From Tetradesmus obliquus (lineage: Eukaryota; Chlorophyta; Chlorophyceae; Sphaeropleales; Scenedesmaceae), in contig CP126197.1 in the NCBI GenBank assembly GCA_030272155.1, positions 5,014,001 through 5,078,000 of the forward strand: 64,000 bases of DNA. The letters are read 5' to 3'. Below, in pieces: positions 11,691 through 26,196 of the stretch. The notes beneath the pieces are model-generated. The model was not told where the DNA came from. It did no database searches and worked only from the letters and a program-made list of their open reading frames with translations. The position numbers were made by a program, and so were the translations under genes. Every line of letters starts with the position of its first letter. Position 1 is the stretch's first letter.

Positions 11691-12851
11691 GCACTGCAGG
11701 CAAAGCAGACATCGTGCGGCTTCCTGCATGCTGGCGCAAGGACCCCAGAGCCTGCACTCACATCTGCAGCACGCATCCGCCGGGGCAAGAGAAGCCGGAC
11801 GGCAGCCTGAGGTCAAACTCAGCGGTCTCGGGATTGCCGTTACGAGTGCTCTCAAAGCTGCCCTGCGTGATGTACCAGTGGGGCCTGCCGTTGTCGGCCC
11901 TGTGAATGGCAAGAGGGCGCAGGTCGCAGGCAGCAGGCGCTGAAGGTGAGTTCATGCAAGTGTGGGACTGGGCAGTACAACAGTGCTACAGGCGACCCGC
12001 CACATCGTGCTGTCGGAAGAGGCCGCGGCCACGAGCATTGAAGAACCAGCCCTGGCAAGGCGCGCCCTTGGCTCCAGTCTTGCTGCATCGCTGAGTGATT
12101 GCTGTTTGTTCACACCATCTGCTGCTGCAGGGCAACAGCAGCCAAGCGATTGATGCTTCGCGATACACAATCAAGGCTGCAGAGATTCCCACCTGACAAG
12201 GGTGCGAGCATTGAAGCAGGCCTGGTCCAGGTTTGTCCTCCTGTCACAGAGCCTGAAGGTGAGGCGGCCTCCGTGGTTGACCTGCAGCCTCACGTTGACC
12301 CTGAATACCTGGCCGGACCGGTAGGTGGTCACCGGTCCTCGGATGTTTGCCATGTTGCTGGCGGGCGCTTCTTGGTAGGGGTCTCCGCACACACCTGGAA
12401 GCAGCAGTAGAAGGAGCGCATAGCAGTGGGCCAGTCGCACACATGAGCGCCTTGCTGCGCGGCGCGATGGTTTGTACCATGTGCAAACAGCAGTGCTGCT
12501 GGTCACGGGCTGCTGAAGCTGCTTTGAAGTACTAGTTAGCTGTGTGGGCAGAGCTGCAGTGACTGTCACACTGTGACAGTGGCAGTGGCAGTGCAGCGCC
12601 GCTGCAGACCTGGCCACAAGCAAGAACTCACCAGGGTTGCCAGGAGGCCGGAAGTTTGAAGCCGGACCCGGACCCAGACCGTTGCCAGCGTTGGCGTACC
12701 AGTTGTTGAAGAAATTCTCGTTGCGGCTCCTGGGATTCGTCAGAGATGCGTGTGCATGCACCGCAGATGGCAGGCTGCCGAGTACGCAAGCAACCAGAGT
12801 CACCAGCAACAGCTTGCTGTGAGCAGACGGTTTTGCATGTCCTGAATACAT
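9583..12851 (-). CDS. Secreted LPMO with four six-cysteine modules, copy L2
   Basis: Exons: 12632-12851, 12193-12394, 11990-12082, 11762-11899, 11447-11470, 11091-11207, 10349-10845, 9583-9998. Spliced length is 1707 bases, 568 residues. Exon 7 is exactly 117 bases (39 codons: one module plus its Pro-rich linker) longer than in L1, giving four modules: CAKC, CDKC, CDKC and CAKC types. The two central modules are identical, so the extra one looks like a recent in-frame duplication. The catalytic half is the same as L1, with His34, H114 and F264 retained. A silent change near 10440 in exon 7 and a G-to-A-type change just before the ATG (12853) mark this copy. The promoter and 3' flank match the other units. 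Confidence 0.87.
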
Positions 12852-15120
12852 CGTGTTGATGACGATCGAGTTGATGATGTGAAGCTTCAGCTCAAGCGTT
12901 CGACAAGCAAGTGTACTGAATTGGCGAATGCAGCGCACTATATAGCGCAACAGTGACCTTCCATATGAGCCTTCAACCACTTTTTGGCTGCCGGCCATGA
13001 CCTTCGCTGGACTGCTGCACCGTCGGAGCTTCGCAGCGAAGGCCCAGTCGACCTTCCTCTGTTGGCAGCATGTCACCTGGCCCAGCGTTGCACCCTCACC
13101 GAGTCACAGAAGTTCACAGACTATCAATAAACGATGGAAGTCTTGTAACGACGTTGTATCAATGCGTGAACGCGTGGGCGCAATTGCAGAAGTCACCGTG
13201 GCTGGAGAGGCATGAGGATAACAAAAGAAACCGCTATAGATGGTGAATCTCTATGCATGGTCCATATGCATGGTTGGCTGACGTGAAGTTTGGTGGGGTT
13301 GGGCGGTGAAGAGGCCTTTCAACCACAGGTCCTTTCGGTACCCGCCCGCCCGGTATTCATCATGTCTGCGGGCTCAAAGCCATTGAAACGCTGATGTAGT
13401 TGAATCTCCATTCGCTTCTGGTTCGTGGTTGACACGCGTGGCTCCTGCGTCATGACAGCAATCGCCTGCTCAGTCTGGTTGTCCGGCCGTGCATCAGACG
13501 CCTGAATGCCATGAGCTACGCAGCCAAATCATGTCAGAAGCAAATTATAAAATGTTTTGTTGTTTTTAACCATAAAATGTTTGGTCCAGCCAGGTTCAGC
13601 CCGCACCATAACCCCTTCAGCAGCACAGCAGTACTATCAACCAACACAGCCCTGCCAGTGTATACACAGCAGCCAACATTGCAAGTCGCACACATGAAAG
13701 GAAACTAGGAACGGCCGTAAAGTGTTTACAGTGGTGCCCACTCGCATGCAGTTGGGTTGGCTCCACCAGCAGCAGCATGGCTGGCCCGCGCTGTACAGCG
13801 CGGTTCACATGTGAACCTGTTCAACAGCGGCACATGTTGTGCCTTCGAGTTGCAGCCCTGCTTACACGCGCGCCACGCTGCACAACTGCCACCAGGCCGC
13901 ATGCATGGCCAACTTCGACGCTTGACTGAGCTGCTGAACGTGCTGCTTCAGCTGCAGGCAGCAGCAGCGCACCCGGTGCTGAGCCTGAGTCAGCGTTTGT
14001 GTTGTGATCATCAAAGAGAAGAGTCTTCCAATAGGAACAGGAACACCAAGACATGTGCTGGCAAGGTTGCATCCCTGAGTTGCAGAACAAGCTTCCCCTG
14101 TGCTAGCAGCAGAGCATGGTGTAGGAGCCGTCTGATTGGAGCCGTCTGATTGGACACTTCACACTTTTCTGCAGGTGACGGGATGAGACAAGGCAGGTGT
14201 AATCGACACAGACACCGTGTCACTGGCATTGTTGCTGCGCTTCTGCTGCTGGAGACTGCACGGTGTTCAGCGCGCCTGTAACATTTGCCAAGCAACCCAA
14301 CCAACAGGCCAAAAACAATGACGCTAGCGCACTGGACAAACACTGTTGTCTGGCAGGCATGTTGGACAAATGCGCCAGTCAATACAAAACACTGGCAAAA
14401 CGTTCTTTATCATGCAAGCTCAACCAAGCCTAATGGTGTTGCCAGCGACATGAAGTGATGAATGACCACTGCTGCATGCGCAACATATGCATCAAGCAAC
14501 ATGCTATGTGATGGCCGTTGCTCAGAGCTGGGCATGTGCCATACTGGTTTACCAGCCATGCAGTTCCATGCTTTGAAGTAACAGGCACCCACAGGCGATG
14601 TGTTATCCTGACGATTGAACTGCGCCACTCCGCCCATGAAGTAGGACATCGCACCATGCACTTGCAGGCATCCGCAGTCGACGCTGACAATCTCACCACC
14701 ACACCACCGCAGTCGCTTTTCTCCACCATGCAGACGACATCACGGCTGCTGGTGTGGGCAACACATTTGGCTGCCAATTACACTTGATGCTGCCGCTCAA
14801 CAGCATCTTTCTGTCCCTCCCACATTCAGCTTGCTGCATACGCTGTTTGTAAGGAAGTGGCACTTCCTACAGCTCACAACGTTTCCACATTATTGCTTGA
14901 ACTGGCTGAACATCCATAACTACAGTGGCACTCATCAATACAGCTGTCATCGCTCAAGGTGCAACAGTCGTGCGTTTCTATGTAAACAACTTTATCAAGA
15001 GATGATCTCTGGAGGTGCGCTGCCCCTACATGCAGCCGCAGCTCAGCCAGCAGTTGCCATAGACAAGCTAGCTGTGGGACACAAGTAGAACCGCCTGGCC
15101 ACACAACACCCCTTTCTGGC

Positions 15121-17185
15121 TTAGGGTGCCACAGCAGCAGGTGCGGGATCCGCCACCAAGGCTCCTGCCTCAGTACCCGCTGCGGCAGTAGCTACAGCGG
15201 CAGCGTCAGCACCCGGGGCAGCAGCAGCAGCAGCAGCAGGCTCTACCACTTGCACGCCCTCAGCACCAGCAGCTGCAGGAGCCACCCCAGCAGCAGCAGC
15301 CTCGCCGGTCACACCAGGGGCTGCCGTTGCAGCAGCGGCAGCCACTGCAGTGCTGTCAACAACGCCAGCAGGCTGGGCGGCAGCACTGCTGCCAGCAGCG
15401 GATGCAGTCTCGGCGACAGCGGCTGCCTCTTCGGCTGTCTGTGCGGGCACCCTGGTGACGCCGGCCCTTGCGCGGCGGCTGGCCCTACGTGCAGCTGCGG
15501 CTGTCACAGCCACGGTGGCGTTGGCAGCGCGGGCACCTGCGCAGGTGGTGGATAGGGCAGGGCAGGAAAAGGCAGGGTATGAGTGCCGTGCAATACAACA
15601 ATTGGCAAGGACAAAGAGGTCGCCATGCAGTGCACATCTGCGCATCGAAGGTTACTGACATTTAGGTGATGGCATGAAAGGCTGCCTGGATGGTTGGAAG
15701 CCGCCTGAAACAGCCGCTGGGCCGTGAATCAGCCGTTGGTGACAAGAGCAACAGGGGGCAAGCAGCAATTGCGGCTCGTGTCTTGCATTGCGTGCAGCTG
15801 CGCATGGCTGGTTGCACAACTTATTAGGTGATGTCCCAGCAGCTGCGGTGAAACTGACAGTGCTGGCAGCACAGCCTAGAACCCACTCATTGATTGGGGC
15901 AGGCATGCGCAGTTGGCGTTGCACTTGCAGCCGCCTTGCGATGCTGGCAGGTTGCACTTGGCGCACGGGCCACCAGGAGGGGTTGGGCCGGGAGGGGTGG
16001 GCCCGGTGCCTGGCAGGCAACCGCAGTTGGCGTCGCACTTGCAGCCGCCCTGTGATGCAGGCAGGTTGCACTTGTCGCAGACGTTACCACCACCAGGGGT
16101 TGGGCCAGGAGGGGTTGGCCCAGTGCCTGGCAGGCAACCGCAGTTGGCGTCGCACTTGCAGCCGCCCTGTGATGCAGGCAGGTTGCACTTGTCGCAGACG
16201 TTACCACCACCAGGGGTTGGGCCAGGAGGGGTTGGCCCAGTGCCTGGCAGGCAGTTGCAGTTGCCGTCGCACTTGCATCCGCCTTGCGATGCAGGCAGGT
16301 TGCACTTGGCACAGCCACCGGGAGGGGTTGGGCCGGGAGGGGTGGGCCCACCGTCGCCATTGATGACCACGTCAGCACAGTTCCTGCAAGTCCATGGGGC
16401 CAGGGGACAGCAGCTGGGTCAGTATGTGCATGCGTCATGCAGGCGCGCCGCTGACAAGACAGATATGCAGCAGCCTAGCAAGTTTCCAACCTTTTGTTGC
16501 TATGTTGTGACCTGCTAGCATTGTGCTGGGCCTTGCCTGCCTGCGCTGCACGTGTCACACACAACACGGCTGTGCTCTATATGCACGGCGTGTTGTCAGC
16601 GTGACTGAGCAACTGATAGAGCGCTCACAGGAAGATCTCCTGAGGACCGCCTGCGCGGCAGAAGTCCAGCGGGCCGGGCTGGTTGGTGATCTGGTTCCTC
16701 CTGTCCGCGTAGAAGCCGCAGTCCTCCCTTGGGCACGGCTCAACGCTGCGCATGGACACAGCAGCAGGCGTTACACAGCACATGTCATTGACTCTGGGAG
16801 GTGGCTGCTTGGTTTGTTGTGATGTTAGCTGCCCTGTGCGCCAATACGTATTGTGCACGGACGTGCTGTCATGTTCATGCTTGCTGCACAGAGTGGAGCC
16901 ATTCATCAATCGCATGCTGTGCCAGGCAGGCAGTCCAATCTGCGTGAACCAGCGCCAGCAGGGCAGCAGCCTCGCAGCACTCACCAGCTGTTGTAGGTGT
17001 AGTACTCCCTGCAGCCACACACAACAACGGCACATGTCGGTGAGTAACAGCTCATGATGGCGCGTGTGATGTTGGCTGTGCTCAGGCCTGGCAGCAATCT
17101 GTGTAACTGGTATATGGTGAGCTGTCGGCAAAGATCGCTGGTCAACCCCTCTGTTGTGAAGCATGATTGCAGCACCAAGATATAT

Positions 17186-17228
<43 letters not shown>

Positions 17229-18389
17229 GCACTGCAGGCAAAGCAGACATCGTGCGGCTTCCTGCATGCTGGCGCAAGGACCCCAGAGCCTGCACTCACA
17301 TCTGCAGCACGCATCCGCCGGGGCAAGAGAAGCCGGACGGCAGCCTGAGGTCAAACTCAGCGGTCTCGGGATTGCCGTTACGAGTGCTCTCAAAGCTGCC
17401 CTGCGTGATGTACCAGTGGGGCCTGCCGTTGTCGGCCCTGTGAATGGCAAGAGGGCGCAGGTCGCAGGCAGCAGGCGCTGAAGGTGAGTTCATGCAAGTG
17501 TGGGACTGGGCAGTACAACAGTGCTACAGGCGACCCGCCACATCGTGCTGTCGGAAGAGGCCGCGGCCACGAGCATTGAAGAACCAGCCCTGGCAAGGCG
17601 CGCCCTTGGCTCCAGTCTTGCTGCATCGCTGAGTGATTGCTGTTTGTTCACACCATCTGCTGCTGCAGGGCAACAGCAGCCAAGCGATTGATGCTTCGCG
17701 ATACACAATCAAGGCTGCAGAGATTCCCACCTGACAAGGGTGCGAGCATTGAAGCAGGCCTGGTCCAGGTTTGTCCTCCTGTCACAGAGCCTGAAGGTGA
17801 GGCGGCCTCCGTGGTTGACCTGCAGCCTCACGTTGACCCTGAATACCTGGCCGGACCGGTAGGTGGTCACCGGTCCTCGGATGTTTGCCATGTTGCTGGC
17901 GGGCGCTTCTTGGTAGGGGTCTCCGCACACACCTGGAAGCAGCAGTAGAAGGAGCGCATAGCAGTGGGCCAGTCGCACACATGAGCGCCTTGCTGCGCGG
18001 CGCGATGGTTTGTACCATGTGCAAACAGCAGTGCTGCTGGTCACGGGCTGCTGAAGCTGCTTTGAAGTACTAGTTAGCTGTGTGGGCAGAGCTGCAGTGA
18101 CTGTCACACTGTGACAGTGGCAGTGGCAGTGCAGCGCCGCTGCAGACCTGGCCACAAGCAAGAACTCACCAGGGTTGCCAGGAGGCCGGAAGTTTGAAGC
18201 CGGACCCGGACCCAGACCGTTGCCAGCGTTGGCGTACCAGTTGTTGAAGAAATTCTCGTTGCGGCTCCTGGGATTCGTCAGAGATGCGTGTGCATGCACC
18301 GCAGATGGCAGGCTGCCGAGTACGCAAGCAACCAGAGTCACCAGCAACAGCTTGCTGTGAGCAGACGGTTTTGCATGTCCTGAATACAT
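15121..18389 (-). CDS. Secreted LPMO with four six-cysteine modules, copy L3
   Basis: Exons: 18170-18389, 17731-17932, 17528-17620, 17300-17437, 16985-17008, 16629-16745, 15887-16383, 15121-15536. Predicted 568 residues. In the diagnostic positions I compared, its 5' unit matches that of L1 rather than its direct neighbours, one sign of an alternating two-unit amplification. All brace and core residues are intact and no frame break is seen, so it looks functional. The function is as for L1: secreted oxidative polysaccharide cleavage, with the modules probably anchoring the enzyme to wall material or binding metal (inference). Confidence 0.87.
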
Positions 18390-20658
18390 CGCGTTGATGA
18401 CGATCGAGTTGATGATGTGAAGCTTCAGCTCAAGCGTTCGACAAGCAAGTGTACTGAATTGGCGAATGCAGCGCACTATATAGCGCAACAGTGACCTTCC
18501 ATATGAGCCTTCAACCACTTTTTGGCTGCCGGCCATGACCTTCGCTGGACTGCTGCACCGTCGGAGCTTCGCAGCGAAGGCCCAGTCGACCTTCCTCTGT
18601 TGGCAGCATGTCACCTGGCCCAGCGTTGCACCCTCACCGAGTCACAAAAGTTCACAGACTATCAATAAACGATGGAAGTCTTGTAACGACGTTGTATCAA
18701 TGCGTGAACGCGTGGGCGCAATTGCAGAAGTCACCGTGGCTGGAGAGGCATGAGGATAACAAAAGAAACCGCTATAGATGGTGAATCTCTATGCATGGTC
18801 CATATGCATGGTTGGCTGACGTGAAGTTTGGTGGGGTTGGGCGGTGAAGAGGCCTTTCAACCACAGGTCCTTTCGGTACCCGCCCGCCCGGTATTCATCA
18901 TGTCTGCGGGCTCAAAGCCATTGAAACGCTGATGTAGTTGAATCTCCATTCGCTTCTGGTTCGTGGTTGACACGCGTGGCTCCTGCGTCATGACAGCAGT
19001 CGCCTGCTCAGTCTGGTTGTCCGGCCGTGCATCAAACGCCTGAATGCCATGAGCTACGCAGCCAAATCATGTCAGAAGCAAACCATAAAATGTTTTGTTG
19101 TTTTTAACCATAACATGTTTGGTCCAGCCAGGTTCAGCCCGCACCATAACCCCTTCAGCAGCACAGCAGTACTATCAACCAACACAGCCCTGCCAGTGTA
19201 TACACAGCAGCCAACATTGCAAGTCACACACATGAAAGGAAACTAGGAACGGCCGTAAAGTGTTTACAGTGGTGCCCACTCGCATGCAGTTGGGTTGGCT
19301 CCACCAGCAGCAGCATGGCTGGCCCGCGCTGTACAGCGCGGTTCACATGTGAACCTGTTCAACAGCGGCACATGTTGTGCCTTCGAGTTGCAGCCCTGCT
19401 TACACGCGCGCCACGCTGCACAACTGCCACCAGGCCGCATGCATGGCCAACTTCGACGCTTGACTGAGCTGCTGAACGTGCTGCTTCAGCTGCAGGCAGC
19501 AGCAGCGCACCCGGTGCTGAGCCTGAGTCAGCGTTTGTGTTGTGATCATCAAAGAGAAGAGTCTTCCAATAGGAACAGGAACACCAAGACATGTGCTGGC
19601 AAGGTTGCATCCCTGAGTTGCAGAACAAGCTTCCCCTGTGCTAGCAGCAGAGCATGGTGTAGGAGCCGTCTGATTGGAGCCGTCTGATTGGACACTTCAC
19701 ACTTTTCTGCAGATGACGGGATGAGACAAGGCAGGTGTAATCGACACAGACACCGTGTCACTGGCATTGTTGCTGCGCTTCTGCTGCTGGAGACTGCACG
19801 GTGTTCAGCGCGCCTGTTACATTTGCCAAGCAACCCAACCAACAGGCCAAAAACAATGACGCTAGCGCACTGGACAAACACTGTTGTCTGGCAGGCATGT
19901 TGGACAAATGCGCCAGTCAATACAAAACACTGGCAAAACGTTCTTTATCATGCAAGCTCAACCAAGCCTAATGGTGTTGCCAGCGACATGAAATGATGAA
20001 TGACCACTGCTGCATGCGCAACATATGCATCAAGCAACATGCTATGTGATGGCCGTTGCTCAGAGCTGGGCATGTGCCATACTGGTTTACCAGCCATGCA
20101 GTTCCATGCTTTGAAGTAACAGGCACCCACAGGCGATGTGTTATCCTGACGATTGAACTGCGCCACTCCGCCCATGAAGTAGGACATCGCACCATGCACT
20201 TGCAGGCATCCGCAGTCGACGCTGACAATCTCACCACCACACCACCGCAGTCGCTTTTCTCCACCATGCAGACGACATCACGGCTGCTGGTGTGGGCAAC
20301 ACATTTGGCTGCCAATTACACTTGATGCTGCCGCTCAACAGCATCTTTCTGTCCCTCCCACATTCAGCTTGCTGCATACGCTGTTTGTAAGGAAGTGGCA
20401 CTTCCTACAGCTCACAACGTTTCCACATTATTGCTTGAACTGGCTGAACATCCATAACTACAGTGGCACTCATCAATACAGCTGTCATCGCTCAAGGTGC
20501 AACAGTCGTGCGTTTCTATGTAAACAACTTTATCAAGAGATGATCTCTGGAGGTGCGCTGCCCCTACATGCAGCCGCAGCTCAGCCAGCAGTTGCCATAG
20601 ACAAGCTAGCTGTGGGACACAAGTAGAACCGCCTGGCCACACAACACCCCTTTCTGGC

Positions 20659-22723
20659 TTAGGGTGCCACAGCAGCAGGTGCGGGATCCGCCACCAAGGC
20701 TCCTGCCTCAGTACCCGCTGCGGCAGTAGCTACAGCGGCAGCGTCAGCACCCGGGGCAGCAGCAGCAGCAGCAGCAGGCTCTACCACTTGCACGCCCTCA
20801 GCACCAGCAGCTGCAGGAGCCACCCCAGCAGCAGCAGCCTCGCCGGTCACACCAGGGGCTGCCGTTGCAGCAGCGGCAGCCACTGCAGTGCTGTCAACAA
20901 CGCCAGCAGGCTGGGCGGCAGCACTGCTGCCAGCAGCGGATGCAGTCTCGGCGACAGCGGCTGCCTCTTCGGCTGTCTGTGCGGGCACCCTGGTGACGCC
21001 GGCCCTTGCGCGGCGGCTGGCCCTACGTGCAGCTGCGGCTGTCACAGCCACGGTGGCGTTGGCAGCGCGGGCACCTGCGCAGGTGGTGGATAGGGCAGGG
21101 CAGGAAAAGGCAGGGTATGAGTGCCGTGCAATACAACAATTGGCAAGGACAAAGAGGTCGCCATGCAGTGCACATCTGCGCATCGAAGGTTACTGACATT
21201 TAGGTGATGGCATGAAAGGCTGCCTGGATGGTTGGAAGCCGCCTGAAACAGCCGCTGGGCCGTGAATCAGCCGTTGGTGACAAGAGCAACAGGGGGCAAG
21301 CAGCAATTGCGGCTCGTGTCTTGCATTGCGTGCAGCTGCGCATGGCTGGTTGCACAACTTATTAGGTGATGTCCCAGCAGCTGCGGTGAAACTGACAGTG
21401 CTGGCAGCACAGCCTAGAACCCACTCATTGATTGGGGCAGGCATGCGCAGTTGGCGTTGCACTTGCAGCCGCCTTGCGATGCTGGCAGGTTGCACTTGGC
21501 GCACGGGCCACCAGGAGGGGTTGGGCCGGGAGGGGTGGGCCCGGTGCCTGGCAGGCAACCGCAGTTGGCGTCGCACTTGCAGCCGCCCTGTGATGCAGGC
21601 AGGTTGCACTTGTCGCAGACGTTACCACCACCAGGGGTTGGGCCAGGAGGGGTTGGCCCAGTGCCTGGCAGGCAACCGCAGTTGGCGTCGCACTTGCAGC
21701 CGCCCTGTGATGCAGGCAGGTTGCACTTGTCGCAGACGTTACCACCACCAGGGGTTGGGCCAGGAGGGGTTGGCCCAGTGCCTGGCAGGCAGTTGCAGTT
21801 GCCGTCGCACTTGCATCCGCCTTGCGATGCAGGCAGGTTGCACTTGGCACAGCCACCGGGAGGGGTTGGGCCGGGAGGGGTGGGCCCACCGTCGCCATTG
21901 ATGACCACGTCAGCACAGTTCCTGCAAGTCCATGGGGCCAGGGGACAGCAGCTGGGTCAGTATGTGCATGCGTCATGCAGGCGCGCCGCTGACAAGACAG
22001 ATATGCAGCAGCCTAGCAAGTTTCCAACCTTTTGTTGCTGTGTTGTGACCTGCTAGCATTGTGCTGGGCCTTGCCTGCCTGCGCTGCACGTGTCACACAC
22101 AACACGGCTGTGCTCTATATGCACGGTGTGTTGTCAGCGTGACTGAGCAACTGATAGAGCGCTCACAGGAAGATCTCCTGAGGACCGCCTGCGCGGCAGA
22201 AGTCCAGCGGGCCGGGCTGGTTGGTGATCTGGTTCCTCCTGTCCGCGTAGAAGCCGCAGTCCTCCCTTGGGCACGGCTCAACGCTGCGCATGGACACAGC
22301 AGCAGGCGTTACACAGCACATGTCATTGACTCTGGGAGGTGGCTGCTTGGTTTGTTGTGATGTTAGCTGCCCTGTGCGCCAATACGTATTGTGCACGGAC
22401 GTGCTGTCGTGTTCATGCTTGCTGCACAGAGTGGAGCCATTCATCAATCGCATGCTGTGCCAGGCAGGCAGTCCAATCTGCGTGAACCAGCGCCAGCAGG
22501 GCAGCAGCCTCGCAGCACTCACCAGCTGTTGTAGGTGTAGTACTCCCTGCAGCCACACACAACAACGGCACATGTCGGTGAGTAACAGCTCATGATGGCG
22601 CGTGTGATGTTGGCTGTGCTCAGGCCTGGCAGCAATCTGTGTAACTGGTATATGGTGAGCTGTCGGCAAAGATCGCTGGTCAACCCCTCTGTTGTGAAGC
22701 ATGATTGCAGCACCAAGATATAT

Positions 22724-22766
<43 letters not shown>

Positions 22767-23927
22767 GCACTGCAGGCAAAGCAGACATCGTGCGGCTTCC
22801 TGCATGCTGGCGCAAGGACCCCAGAGCCTGCACTCACATCTGCAGCACGCATCCGCCGGGGCAAGAGAAGCCGGACGGCAGCCTGAGGTCAAACTCAGCG
22901 GTCTCGGGATTGCCGTTACGAGTGCTCTCAAAGCTGCCCTGCGTGATGTACCAGTGGGGCCTGCCGTTGTCGGCCCTGTGAATGGCAAGAGGGCGCAGGT
23001 CGCAGGCAGCAGGCGCTGAAGGTGAGTTCATGCAAGTGTGGGACTGGGCAGTACAACAGTGCTACAGGCGACCCGCCACATCGTGCTGTCGGAAGAGGCC
23101 GCAGCCACGAGCATTGAAGAACCAGCCCTGGCAAGGCGCGCCCTTGGCTCCAGTCTTGCTGCATCGCTGAGTGATTGCTGTTTGTTCACACCATCTGCTG
23201 CTGCAGGGCAACAGCAGCCAAGCGATTGATGCTTCGCGATACACAATCAAGGCTGCAGAGATTCCCACCTGACAAGGGTGCGAGCATTGAAGCAGGCCTG
23301 GTCCAGGTTTGTCCTCCTGTCACAGAGCCTGAAGGTGAGGCGGCCTCCGTGGTTGACCTGCAGCCTCACGTTGACCCTGAATACCTGGCCGGACCGGTAG
23401 GTGGTCACCGGTCCTCGGATGTTTGCCATGTTGCTGGCGGGCGCTTCTTGGTAGGGGTCTCCGCACACACCTGGAAGCAGCAGTAGAAGGAGCGCATAGC
23501 AGTGGGCCAGTCGCACACATGAGCGCCTTGCTGCGCGGCGCGATGGTTTGTACCATGTGCAAACAGCAGTGCTGCTGGTCACGGGCTGCTGAAGCTGCTT
23601 TGAAGTACTAGTTAGCTGTGTGGGCAGAGCTGCAGTGACTGTCACACTGTGACAGTGGCAGTGGCAGTGCAGCGCCGCTGCAGACCTGGCCACAAGCAAG
23701 AACTCACCAGGGTTGCCAGGAGGCCGGAAGTTTGAAGCCGGACCCGGACCCAGACCGTTGCCAGCGTTGGCGTACCAGTTGTTGAAGAAATTCTCGTTGC
23801 GGCTCCTGGGATTCGTCAGAGATGCGTGTGCATGCACCGCAGATGGCAGGCTGCCGAGTACGCAAGCAACCAGAGTCACCAGCAACAGCTTGCTGTGAGC
23901 AGACGGTTTTGCATGTCCTGAATACAT
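20659..23927 (-). CDS. Secreted LPMO with four six-cysteine modules, copy L4
   Basis: Exons: 23708-23927, 23269-23470, 23066-23158, 22838-22975, 22523-22546, 22167-22283, 21425-21921, 20659-21074. Predicted 568 residues. It is the one copy with an amino-acid change I could spot in the catalytic domain: at 23103 the codon gives Cys instead of Arg in exon 3 (NARGCGLF versus NARGRGLF). An extra unpaired Cys in a secreted protein could affect folding. Otherwise the gene is open with all intron phases matching. Its catalytic half shares markers with L2. Confidence 0.86.
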
Positions 23928-26196
23928 CGTGTTGATGACGATCGAGTTGATGATGTGAAGCTTCAGCTCAAGCGTTCGACAAGCAAGTGTACTGAATTGG
24001 CGAATGCAGCGCACTATATAGCGCAACAGTGACCTTCCATATGAGCCTTCAACCACTTTTTGGCTGCCGGCCATGACCTTCGCTGGACTGCTGCACCGTC
24101 GGAGCTTCGCAGCGAAGGCCCAGTCGACCTTCCTCTGTTGGCAGCATGTCACCTGGCCCAGCGTTGCACCCTCACCGAGTCACAGAAGTTCACAGACTAT
24201 CAATAAACGATGGAAGTCTTGTAACGACGTTGTATCAATGCGTGAACGCGTGGGCGCAATTGCAGAAGTCACCGTGGCTGGAGAGGCATGAGGATAACAA
24301 AAGAAACCGCTATAGATGGTGAATCTCTATGCATGGTCCATATGCATGGTTGGCTGACGTGAAGTTTGGTGGGGTTGGGCGGTGAAGAGGCCTTTCAACC
24401 ACAGGTCCTTTCGGTACCCGCCCGCCCGGTATTCATCATGTCTGCGGGCTCAAAGCCATTGAAACGCTGATGTAGTTGAATCTCCATTCGCTTCTGGTTC
24501 GTGGTTGACACGCGTGGCTCCTGCGTCATGACAGCAATCGCCTGCTCAGTCTGGTTGTCCGGCCGTGCATCAGACGCCTGAATGCCATGAGCTACGCAGC
24601 CAAATCATGTCAGAAGCAAATTATAAAATGTTTTGTTGTTTTTAACCATAAAATGTTTGGTCCAGCCAGGTTCAGCCCGCACCATAACCCCTTCAGCAGC
24701 ACAGCAGTACTATCAACCAACACAGCCCTGCCAGTGTATACACAGCAGCCAACATTGCAAGTCGCACACATGAAAGGAAACTAGGAACGGCCGTAAAGTG
24801 TTTACAGTGGTGCCCACTCGCATGCAGTTGGGTTGGCTCCACCAGCAGCAGCATGGCTGGCCCGCGCTGTACAGCGCGGTTCACATGTGAACCTGTTCAA
24901 CAGCGGCACATGTTGTGCCTTCGAGTTGCAGCCCTGCTTACACGCGCGCCACGCTGCACAACTGCCACCAGGCCGCATGCATGGCCAACTTCGACGCTTG
25001 ACTGAGCTGCTGAACGTGCTGCTTCAGCTGCAGGCAGCAGCAGCGCACCCGGTGCTGAGCCTGAGTCAGCGTTTGTGTTGTGATCATCAAAGAGAAGAGT
25101 CTTCCAATAGGAACAGGAACACCAAGACATGTGCTGGCAAGGTTGCATCCCTGAGTTGCAGAACAAGCTTCCCCTGTGCTAGCAGCAGAGCATGGTGTAG
25201 GAGCCGTCTGATTGGAGCCGTCTGATTGGACACTTCACACTTTTCTGCAGATGACGGGATGAGACAAGGCAGGTGTAATCGACACAGACACCGTGTCACT
25301 GGCATTGTTGCTGCGCTTCTGCTGCTGGAGACTGCACGGTGTTCAGCGCGCCTGTTACATTTGCCAAGCAACCCAACCAACAGGCCAAAAACAATGACGC
25401 TAGCGCACTGGACAAACACTGTTGTCTGGCAGGCATGTTGGACAAATGCGCCAGTCAATACAAAACACTGGCAAAACGTTCTTTATCATGCAAGCTCAAC
25501 CAAGCCTAATGGTGTTGCCAGCGACATGAAATGATGAATGACCACTGCTGCATGCGCAACATATGCATCAAGCAACATGCTATGTGATGGCCGTTGCTCA
25601 GAGCTGGGCATGTGCCATACTGGTTTACCAGCCATGCAGTTCCATGCTTTGAAGTAACAGGCACCCACAGGCGATGTGTTATCCTGACGATTGAACTGCG
25701 CCACTCCGCCCATGAAGTAGGACATCGCACCATGCACTTGCAGGCATCCGCAGTCGACGCTGACAATCTCACCACCACACCACCGCAGTCGCTTTTCTCC
25801 ACCATGCAGACGACATCACGGCTGCTGGTGTGGGCAACACATTTGGCTGCCAATTACACTTGATGCTGCCGCTCAACAGCATCTTTCTGTCCCTCCCACA
25901 TTCAGCTTGCTGCATACGCTGTTTGTAAGGAAGTGGCACTTCCTACAGCTCACAACGTTTCCACATTATTGCTTGAACTGGCTGAACATCCATAACTACA
26001 GTGGCACTCATCAATACAGCTGTCATCGCTCAAGGTGCAACAGTCGTGCGTTTCTATGTAAACAACTTTATCAAGAGATGATCTCTGGAGGTGCGCTGCC
26101 CCTACATGCAGCCGCAGCTCAGCCAGCAGTTGCCATAGACAAGCTAGCTGTGGGACACAAGTAGAACCGCCTGGCCACACAACACCCCTTTCTGGC

